In this document: piece after piece, positions 26,083-32,853 of the stretch
Numbering within the stretch: position 1 is the stretch's first letter
How the letters are laid out: each line of letters opens with the position of its first letter
NCBI GenBank assembly: GCA_018883065.1
Contig: VEQT01000029.1
Coordinates: 1-33,578 of the forward strand
DNA: 33,578 nucleotides
Direction of reading: 5' to 3'
Source: Flavobacterium sp.
Lineage (GTDB): Bacteria; Bacteroidota; Bacteroidia; Flavobacteriales; Flavobacteriaceae
Position numbers and translations under genes: made by a program
Notes under the pieces: model-generated
Seen by the model: the letters and a program-made list of their open reading frames with translations, nothing else
Told to the model about the DNA's origin: nothing
Database searches by the model: none

Positions 26083-26090
26083 TACATTTG
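26083..26090 (+). promoter_or_regulatory. -7 box of the marR-fad unit
   Basis: TACATTTG is an exact TAnnTTTG match, 18 bases ahead of the ATG at 26109. It overlaps the TTG at 26088, which is therefore not the likely start. The -33 region is covered by the palindrome. Confidence 0.6.
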
Positions 26091-26108
26091 GCTTACAAAT
26101 TCAGCCTC

Positions 26109-26540
26109 ATGAAAGACCAAACCATCGACTATACCCTTCGCACAACTTGGCAAGCCGTAGCCCGTTTGTATAATGAACAGGCTGCAAATTATGAAGGGAC
26201 GATGGCTATTGGATTTGCCTTATTGAGTATTGAAAAAGATCAAGGCACACCCGCTACCGAAATTAGCGCCCGAATGGGCATGGAAGCTACCAGTTTAACC
26301 CGCACCTTAAAAACCCTATCTGAAAAAGGACTCATTACCAAACACAAAAATCCAACTGATGGCCGTGGCGTATTGTATGCATTAACTGAACTGGGTAAAG
26401 AAAAAAGAGAGTTGTCAAAAAACACAGTGATTCAATTTAATGAGGTAATTAAATCAGCGATTTCGGCTGAAAAATTGAATCATTTTTTTGAAGTGACCGA
26501 AACAATCAATCAATTAATTACAGATAAAAAAATATTTTAA
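26109..26540 (+). CDS. MarR-family transcriptional regulator of fad genes
   Basis: 143 residues from the ATG at 26109. The winged helix-turn-helix is seen in TPATEISARMGMEATSLTRT and LKTLSEKGLITKHKNPTDGR, with the D-x-R wing and VLYALTELGKE following, the standard MarR layout. MarR dimers bind 16-20-base palindromes in promoters and are released by small molecules. The perfect palindrome 37 bases ahead of this gene suggests autoregulation. It lies 13 bases upstream of fadN, so I infer that it represses beta-oxidation genes and is released by a fatty acyl-CoA or related molecule. The ligand cannot be read from the sequence. Confidence 0.87.
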   Translation: MKDQTIDYTLRTTWQAVARLYNEQAANYEGTMAIGFALLSIEKDQGTPATEISARMGMEATSLTRTLKTLSEKGLITKHKNPTDGRGVLYALTELGKEKRELSKNTVIQFNEVIKSAISAEKLNHFFEVTETINQLITDKKIF

Positions 26541-26553
26541 TCTCCACAAGACG

Positions 26554-28944
26554 ATGAAACGAAACATCAACAAAGTCGCTGTCATAGGGTCGGGCATCAT
26601 GGGATCGGGTATTGCCTGTCATTTTGCTAATATTGGCGTTGAAGTACTACTATTGGATGTACTTCCGCAAGAACTTACCCCAGCTGAAAAACAAAAAGGA
26701 CTAACACTAGAAAGCCCAATTGTACGCAACCGAATTGCCACCGACAATCTTGCTAAAGCTTTAAAATCAAAGCCCTCTCCTATTTATTCGACAGCTTTTT
26801 CCACTCGCATACAAACCGGAAATACAGCTGATGATTTGCCTAAATTGGCCGAAGTCGATTGGATCATTGAAGTAGTTGTGGAACGATTGGACATCAAAAA
26901 ATCAGTTTTTGAAGCGATAGAAAAACACCGAAAACCGGGCACGCTTATCACTTCTAATACCTCTGGAATTCCCATTTCGTTTATGAGCGAAGGCCGTTCA
27001 GCTGATTTTCAACAGCACTTTTGTGGCACGCACTTTTTCAATCCGGCACGCTATCTCAACTTATTTGAAATTATTCCAGGCCCACGCACTTCCCCAGAAG
27101 TACTTGAATTTTTAAGCGATTACGGCCAACGCTATTTGGGAAAAACAGCCGTAGTGGCCAAAGATACGCCGGCCTTCATTGGCAACCGCATTGGGATTTA
27201 TGGGATTCAAAGTTTGTTTCATTTGGTAAATGAATTGGGTTTGACGGTTGAAGAAGTAGACAAACTCACTGGCCCAGTAATTGGAAGACCGAAATCGGCA
27301 ACCTTTCGCACGGTTGATTTAGTGGGACTCGATACTTTAGTTCATGTGGCGAATGGCATTTATGAAAATTGCCCAAATGACGAGGCACATGAATTGTTCA
27401 AATTGCCCGATTTCATTCAACATATGGTTGATCAAAACTGGCTAGGCAGCAAGTCTGGACAAGGATTTTACAAAAAAACATCCGAAGGCATTCAAGCACT
27501 CGACTTGATAACCTTGACCTACAAACCCAGCAAAAAAGCAAACTTTGCCACCTTAGAATCAACCAAAACCATTCCGCAAGTTATTGATCGTTTTGCCGTC
27601 TTGCTCAAAGGAACCGACAAAGCGGGTGAATTTTACCGCAGAAGTTTTGCCGGATTATTTGCCTACGTGGCGAATCGCATACCTGAAATTGCTGATCAGT
27701 ATTATCAAATAGACGAAGCCATGAAAGCCGGTTTTGGATGGGAACATGGGCCGTTTGAAATCTGGGATGCCATCGGGTTTGAGGCAGGTGTTCAATTAAT
27801 CGAATCCCAAGGATTTGCTTTAGCTACTTGGGTTAGGGATTGGAAACAAAAAGGCATTAACCAGTTTTACCAAATTCAAAATGGAAAAAATGGCTACTTT
27901 GATGCTGCATCAAACTCCTACAAACCGATTCCTGGACAAGAAGGATTTTTGTTGTTGTCGACCATTCGCGACACGCAAACCATCTGGAAAAATAGTGGTG
28001 CCAGCATTCAGCATTTGGGCGACGGCATCCTGAATTTGGAATTTCACTCTAAAATGAACACCATCGGCGGCGATGTCTTGCAAGGCATCAACAAAGCAAT
28101 TGATTTGGCCGAAAATGAATACGAAGGATTAGTAATCGGCAACCAAGCGCCCAATTTTTCGGTAGGAGCCAACATTGGCATGATATTCATGATGGCTGTG
28201 GAGCAAGAATATGAAGAACTCAATGCTGCCATTCGCCTCTTTCAAAATGCCATGATGCGCGTGCGCTATTCGAGCATTCCGGTGGTAGTTGCCCCACACG
28301 GATTTGCATTTGGTGGCGCCTGCGAAATGAGTATGCATGCCGATAAAGTTGTGGCTGCGGCCGAGACCTACATTGGCTTGGTTGAATTTGGTGTGGGCGT
28401 AATTCCCGGTGGAGCCGGAACCAAAGAAATGACCTTGCGTGCGTCCGATTTATACCGAAAAAACGACGTCGAATTGAACACCTTACAAGAGTATTTTCTC
28501 ACGATTGCCATGGCCAAAGTGGCTACCTCGGCCTTCGAGGCGTTTGATACGGGCATTTTGCAAAAGGGGAAAGATTTGGTGGTCGTAAACAAGCAATTGC
28601 AATTGGCAGAAGCCAAAAAACAAGCCTTACTCTTGGCCGAGCGTGGCTATACACAACCCATAGAAAGAAAAGACATCAAGGTATTGGGTAAACAAGCCCT
28701 GGGTATGTTTTATGTGGGAACCGACCAAATGAAACAAGGAAATTACATCTCTGAACACGACAAAAAAATAGCCAATAAATTGGCCTATGTTATGGCCGGT
28801 GGCGATTTGTCAGAACCTACTTTGGTGAGTGAGCGTTACCTACTCGATTTGGAACGCGAAGCTTTTTTGAGTTTGTGTACCGAACGCAAAACCTTAGAAC
28901 GGATTCAGCATATGCTCACAACGGGAAAACCACTAAGAAATTGA
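26554..28944 (+). CDS. fadN: 3-hydroxyacyl-CoA dehydrogenase / enoyl-CoA hydratase (FadN type)
   Basis: 796 residues with the dehydrogenase first and the hydratase last, the reverse of E. coli FadB and the same as B. subtilis FadN. The NAD-binding loop VIGSGIMGSGIACHFA is at 10-25, the dehydrogenase catalytic histidine in GTHFFNPARYLNLFEIIPG near 163, and a second dehydrogenase C-terminal domain around 345-440. The hydratase part has SVGANIG (oxyanion hole), GFAFGGACEMSMHAD and VEFGVGVIPGGAGTKEM with two candidate catalytic glutamates. It hydrates trans-2-enoyl-CoA and oxidises the 3-hydroxyacyl-CoA. It is second in the marR-fadN-fadA-fadE unit. Confidence 0.93.
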   Translation: MKRNINKVAVIGSGIMGSGIACHFANIGVEVLLLDVLPQELTPAEKQKGLTLESPIVRNRIATDNLAKALKSKPSPIYSTAFSTRIQTGNTADDLPKLAEVDWIIEVVVERLDIKKSVFEAIEKHRKPGTLITSNTSGIPISFMSEGRSADFQQHFCGTHFFNPARYLNLFEIIPGPRTSPEVLEFLSDYGQRYLGKTAVVAKDTPAFIGNRIGIYGIQSLFHLVNELGLTVEEVDKLTGPVIGRPKSATFRTVDLVGLDTLVHVANGIYENCPNDEAHELFKLPDFIQHMVDQNWLGSKSGQGFYKKTSEGIQALDLITLTYKPSKKANFATLESTKTIPQVIDRFAVLLKGTDKAGEFYRRSFAGLFAYVANRIPEIADQYYQIDEAMKAGFGWEHGPFEIWDAIGFEAGVQLIESQGFALATWVRDWKQKGINQFYQIQNGKNGYFDAASNSYKPIPGQEGFLLLSTIRDTQTIWKNSGASIQHLGDGILNLEFHSKMNTIGGDVLQGINKAIDLAENEYEGLVIGNQAPNFSVGANIGMIFMMAVEQEYEELNAAIRLFQNAMMRVRYSSIPVVVAPHGFAFGGACEMSMHADKVVAAAETYIGLVEFGVGVIPGGAGTKEMTLRASDLYRKNDVELNTLQEYFLTIAMAKVATSAFEAFDTGILQKGKDLVVVNKQLQLAEAKKQALLLAERGYTQPIERKDIKVLGKQALGMFYVGTDQMKQGNYISEHDKKIANKLAYVMAGGDLSEPTLVSERYLLDLEREAFLSLCTERKTLERIQHMLTTGKPLRN

Positions 28945-28945
28945 C

Positions 28946-28973
28946 GATTGTTGATTTTTGATTGTTGATTTTT
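28946..28973 (+). repeat. Short heptamer array, GATTNTT type
   Basis: Four in-register units alternate GATTGTT, GATTTTT, GATTGTT, GATTTTT, starting immediately after the fadN stop codon. Same unit family as 13012-13060. Confidence 0.8.
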
Positions 28974-29017
28974 TTTAAATAAAATAGATTAGTACAAAAT
29001 ACATAATAGTAGACACT

Positions 29018-30199
29018 ATGAAAACAGCCTATATTGTAAAAGCCTACCGAACTGCCGTGGGAAAAGCACCCAAAGGGGTGTTTCGATTTAAACGGCCCGA
29101 TGAGTTGGCTGCCGAAACCATAGCACATTTATTGCGAGACTTGCCTGATTTTGACAAAACGCGCATTGACGATGTGATGGTGGGCAATGCCATGCCCGAA
29201 GCCGAACAAGGTCTAAATATGGCCCGACTCATTTCGCTCATGGGACTCAAAATTGACGATGTGCCTGGCGTGACAGTCAACCGTTATTGTGCATCGGGAC
29301 TTGAAACCATCGGGATGGCTTCGGCCAAAATTCAAGCGGGCATGGCGCAGTGCATCATTGCCGGTGGTGCCGAGAGCATGAGTTTTATTCCGATGGGTGG
29401 CTATAAACCCACTCCCGATTACGAGTTGGTTTCACAAGGACACGAAAGTTATTATTGGGGCATGGGACTCACCGCAGAGGCAGTTGCCAACGAATATAAC
29501 ATCAGCCGAGAAGACCAAGACCAGTTTGCGTTTAATTCGCACCGCAATGCCTTGAAAGCGCAAGAAGAAGGTAAATTTACCAACCAACTAGTGCCCATTT
29601 CAATCACCCAAACCTATTTGGACGAAAATGGCAAAAAAGCTACTAAAACTTATACCGTTTCGGCCGACGAAGGTCCGCGGGCCGATACCAGTTTGGAAGC
29701 CTTGTCCAAACTAAAACCTGTATTTTCAGCTGAAGGATCAGTTACCGCAGGTAATTCCTCGCAAATGAGTGATGGCGCCGCCTTTGTATTGGTAATGAGT
29801 GAGGAACTGGTGAAAGAATTGAATTTGCAACCCATCGCCCGATTGGTCAATATTGCCTCATCAGGAGTAGCTCCACGTGTAATGGGTATCGGTCCAATCA
29901 AAGCCATTCCCAAAGTGCTTCAACAGGCCGGATTAACCTTGCAAGACATTGAACTAATCGAACTAAACGAAGCTTTTGCGGCGCAATCGCTAGCCGTGAT
30001 TCGTAGTTTGGATATGAATCCTGATATCGTAAACGTAAACGGCGGCGCCATTGCCTTGGGCCATCCACTGGGGTGTACAGGGGCAAAATTGTCGGTTCAA
30101 TTGTTTGACGAGATGAAACGACGCGGAAATAAATACGGTCTAGTAAGCATGTGCGTAGGAACAGGTCAAGGAACTGCTGGCGTTTTTGAGGTGTATTGA
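29018..30199 (+). CDS. fadA: Acetyl-CoA C-acyltransferase (3-ketoacyl-CoA thiolase)
   Basis: 393 residues, normal for FadA. The acylated nucleophile is C91 in VNRYCASGLETIG. The second active-site elements are H349 in GHPLGCTGAKL and C379 in CVGTGQGTAG, so the triad is intact. In many thiolases this last motif reads CIGGGQG; the threonine variant here is conservative. The enzyme cleaves 3-ketoacyl-CoA with CoA to acetyl-CoA and a chain two carbons shorter. It follows fadN by 73 bases, which contain a small heptamer array. The end of the gene borders a larger repeat element. Confidence 0.93.
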   Translation: MKTAYIVKAYRTAVGKAPKGVFRFKRPDELAAETIAHLLRDLPDFDKTRIDDVMVGNAMPEAEQGLNMARLISLMGLKIDDVPGVTVNRYCASGLETIGMASAKIQAGMAQCIIAGGAESMSFIPMGGYKPTPDYELVSQGHESYYWGMGLTAEAVANEYNISREDQDQFAFNSHRNALKAQEEGKFTNQLVPISITQTYLDENGKKATKTYTVSADEGPRADTSLEALSKLKPVFSAEGSVTAGNSSQMSDGAAFVLVMSEELVKELNLQPIARLVNIASSGVAPRVMGIGPIKAIPKVLQQAGLTLQDIELIELNEAFAAQSLAVIRSLDMNPDIVNVNGGAIALGHPLGCTGAKLSVQLFDEMKRRGNKYGLVSMCVGTGQGTAGVFEVY

Positions 30200-30202
30200 T
30201 GG

Positions 30203-30416
30203 GGTTCAAGTTTCTAGTTTCAAGTTTCAGGTTTCAGGTTTCAAGTTTCAAGTTTCAGGTTTCAGGTTTCAGGTTTCAAGTTTCAGGTTTCAAGTTTATT
30301 CCGCTGCGCTCCATCTGTTGGTTATCGCCTCGAGTCAGGTTTCAGGTAGTGAGAATTATACTAAGATCTATAGCGATGCGAAACTATTTAAAACATGAAA
30401 CGTGAAACAAAAATCT
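30203..30416. repeat. Large GTTTCAR heptamer array with 54-base core
   Basis: Fourteen in-register 7-base units run 30203-30300; eleven are exact GTTTCA(A/G) (30217-30293), with degenerate units at the ends. The 54-base core shared with 15967-16020 follows at 30286-30339 in the opposite orientation, then TTTCAGGT and AGAATTATACTA (30340-30363), also present at 15861-15884. Inverted GAAAC-bearing bases end near 30407. The element fills the fadA-fadE gap; no credible gene is present. Confidence 0.88.
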
Positions 30417-30466
30417 AAGTACATAATAAAACACAATTTCTTTATTAAACTAAATACTAAGAAAAA

Positions 30467-32254
30467 ATGAATAGTACCCGCGGTGGGCAGTTTCTAGTAA
30501 AAGAAACCGAAAGCCAATTGGTTTTCACGCCCGAAGATTTTACAGACGAGCAAAAATTAATGCGCGATACCGTATCCGAATTTGTAGACAAAGAAATTTG
30601 GCCGCACAAGTTGCGCTTTGAACAACGCGATTTTGCACTCACCGAATCCTGTATGCGCAAGGCCGCCGAACTGGGATTTTTGAGCATTGCCGTACCCGAA
30701 ACCTATGGCGGATTGGGTATGGGTTTTGTGGATACCTGCTTAGTTTGCGACTACATTTCGGGGGCCACGGGCTCGTTTTCAACAGCTTTTGGCGCACATA
30801 CCGGCATTGGTACGATGCCAATTTTGTTGTATGGAACGGAGGAGCAAAAACAAAAATACGTACCTAAACTCGCTTCGGGCGAATGGTTTGGCGCCTATTG
30901 CCTTACCGAACCCGATGCCGGTAGCGATGCCAATTCGGGAAAAACCAAGGCGGTACTCAACGAAGCCGGGACGCATTATTTAATCAGTGGACAAAAAATG
31001 TGGATCTCAAATGCCGGTTTTTGCTCTTTATTTATAGTATTTGCAAGCATTGAAAACGACAAAAACATTACGGGATTTATTGTAGAAAACGATCCTGCCA
31101 ATGGCATTTCCATGAATGAAGAAGAACACAAATTGGGCATTCGCTCCTCCTCTACCCGCCAGGTATTTTTTAGCGAAACCAAAGTGCCAGTAGAAAATAT
31201 GTTATCAGAGCGTGGCAGCGGATTTAAAATTGCCATGAATGCACTCAATGTGGGACGCATCAAATTGGCCGCGGCCTGTCTAGATGCCCAACGTCGCCTC
31301 ACGACCAAATCTGTGCAATATGCAAACGAACGCCAACAATTTGGTACAGCAATTGCCCAATTTGGCGCCATTCGTCACAAATTGGCCGAAATGGCAATGA
31401 ACTGTTATGTAGGCGAAAGTGCTGTATATCGCACAGCGAAAAGCATTGAAGACCGCATAGCTTTGCGTTTGGAAGCAGGTGAATCACAGCAAACAGCCGA
31501 ACTGAAAGCCGTTGAAGAATTTGCGATTGAATGTTCCATCTTGAAAGTAGCCGTATCTGAACACGTACAACACTGTGCGGACGAGGGCATACAAGTAATG
31601 GGTGGTATGGGATTCTCTGAAGATGCACCCATGGAAAGTGCCTGGCGTGATGCCCGAATTGCCCGAATTTACGAAGGCACCAACGAGATCAACCGGATGC
31701 TCAGTGTTGGCATGCTCATCAAAAAAGCAATGAAAGGCCAAATAGATTTATTGGGGCCCGCCATGCAAGTGCGCGATGAATTACTGGGCATTCCCTCATT
31801 TGACGTGCCCGATTACAGTGTATTATTTGCCGAAGAAAAAGTTCTGGTGCAAAATCTGAAAAAGGCCTTCCTTTTAGTAGCCGGTGGCGCGGTACAAAAG
31901 TTTGGTCCCGAGCTGGAAAACCAACAACAATTGGTCTTGGCCGCCGCTGATATTTTGATTGAAATTTATATGGCCGAATCGGGGCTGTTGCGCACCGAAA
32001 AATTGGTCAATACGTTGGGTGCCGAAAATTGCCAAGCCCAAATTGCTATGACACAATTGTATTTGTACCAAGCGGTTGACAAGATTTACGCCAAAGGAAA
32101 AGAAGGCATCGTCTCATTTGAAACCGGCGACGAACAACGCATGATGCTCATGGGCTTGCGGCGTTTTACCAAATACACCAATCCGCCCAATGTAGTGGGT
32201 TTGCGCGAAACCATTGCCAGTAAATTGGTGGAAGAAAATGGGTATTGTTTTTAA
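30467..32254 (+). CDS. fadE: Acyl-CoA dehydrogenase, long-chain type with C-terminal extension
   Basis: 595 residues, matching the roughly 590-residue VLCAD-like and B. subtilis FadE class. The FAD and substrate segments GAYCLTEPDAGSDANS near 145 and GQKMWISNAGF near 175 are present, the catalytic glutamate is E403 in ARIYEGTNEI, and QVMGGMGFSEDAPMES precedes it. Beyond about 420 an alpha-helical extension is present, as in VLCAD. It makes trans-2-enoyl-CoA with electrons passed to ETF. It ends the fadN-fadA-fadE series. The 267-base repeat-filled gap before it and the lack of a clear promoter leave open whether it is transcribed with fadA. Confidence 0.93.
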   Translation: MNSTRGGQFLVKETESQLVFTPEDFTDEQKLMRDTVSEFVDKEIWPHKLRFEQRDFALTESCMRKAAELGFLSIAVPETYGGLGMGFVDTCLVCDYISGATGSFSTAFGAHTGIGTMPILLYGTEEQKQKYVPKLASGEWFGAYCLTEPDAGSDANSGKTKAVLNEAGTHYLISGQKMWISNAGFCSLFIVFASIENDKNITGFIVENDPANGISMNEEEHKLGIRSSSTRQVFFSETKVPVENMLSERGSGFKIAMNALNVGRIKLAAACLDAQRRLTTKSVQYANERQQFGTAIAQFGAIRHKLAEMAMNCYVGESAVYRTAKSIEDRIALRLEAGESQQTAELKAVEEFAIECSILKVAVSEHVQHCADEGIQVMGGMGFSEDAPMESAWRDARIARIYEGTNEINRMLSVGMLIKKAMKGQIDLLGPAMQVRDELLGIPSFDVPDYSVLFAEEKVLVQNLKKAFLLVAGGAVQKFGPELENQQQLVLAAADILIEIYMAESGLLRTEKLVNTLGAENCQAQIAMTQLYLYQAVDKIYAKGKEGIVSFETGDEQRMMLMGLRRFTKYTNPPNVVGLRETIASKLVEENGYCF

Positions 32255-32266
32255 TTTAGCGTGTCG

Positions 32267-32297
32267 TTTTTACAAAACTTTTTTATCCCTACTTTAG
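32267..32297 (+). promoter_or_regulatory. sodC promoter
   Basis: TTTT at 32267-32270, a 19-base spacer, TACTTTAG at 32290-32297 (7 of 8). A start near 32303 fits the ATG at 32318 and excludes the upstream GTG at 32261. Confidence 0.5.
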
Positions 32298-32317
32298 TAC
32301 CTCAAATTTTAATCACT

Positions 32318-32848
32318 ATGAAAAAGATAAGTATACTTGTTTTGGTTGCGTTTGGCTTTTTTTTAGCTTGTAAAGGCACCAAAAATTCGAGTGAATCAAA
32401 AAGTTTATCCGTGGTTTTTGAGCCCAAAAGTAATAGCAGCGTGAGTGGTTCAGCCAACTTTACTGAGAAAAAAGGCGTGGTGACTATGGTAGCAAAAATA
32501 GCCGGTCTCAAAACAGGTATACACGCGATTCACATACACGAAAAATCAGATTGTTCGGCGGCCGATGGCAGTTCTGCGGGAGGGCATTGGAACCCTACCT
32601 TTAAAAAACACGGCAAATGGGGAATAAACGAATACCACAAAGGCGACATTGGCAACTTTACCGCTGATGAAGCCGGAAATGGAACCGTGAGTTTTTCTAC
32701 CAACGAATGGTGTATCGGCTGCGGAGATCCAGCCAAAGATATTTTAGGCAAAGGCTTAATTGTACACCAGGGTGCAGATGATTTTACTACCCAACCCACC
32801 GGAAATGCAGGAGGAAGAATTGCCTGTTCGGGTTTGATTAAACAATAG
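32318..32848 (+). CDS. sodC: Cu/Zn superoxide dismutase, probable lipoprotein
   Basis: 176 residues from the ATG at 32318. The signal peptide ends in FFLAC, giving a probable lipid-attachment cysteine C18, although F-L-A-C departs from the usual lipobox. Metal ligands match the family: H72, H74, H90 and H150 for copper, H90, H98, H107 and D110 for zinc, with the C79-C170 disulfide and R167 in GNAGGRIAC. The enzyme dismutates superoxide in the periplasm or at the membrane. Unusual is CIGC at 132-135, in a loop where I expect no cysteines. It probably shares an mRNA with the next gene, which starts 5 bases later. Confidence 0.92.
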   Translation: MKKISILVLVAFGFFLACKGTKNSSESKSLSVVFEPKSNSSVSGSANFTEKKGVVTMVAKIAGLKTGIHAIHIHEKSDCSAADGSSAGGHWNPTFKKHGKWGINEYHKGDIGNFTADEAGNGTVSFSTNEWCIGCGDPAKDILGKGLIVHQGADDFTTQPTGNAGGRIACSGLIKQ

Positions 32849-32853
32849 TTATA

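Noticed and set aside
26240..26425. Minus-strand frame inside the MarR gene
   Set aside because: It lies wholly within a clear MarR coding sequence and has no features of its own.
30203..30300. Possible CRISPR array
   Set aside because: The units are 7 bases long and directly adjacent with no unique spacers, and no cas genes are present.
30186..30405. Two overlapping frames encoding repeated FKFQVSG-type peptides
   Set aside because: They are the translation of the GTTTCAR heptamer array. They have no start context and their repeats follow the DNA period, so they are spurious.
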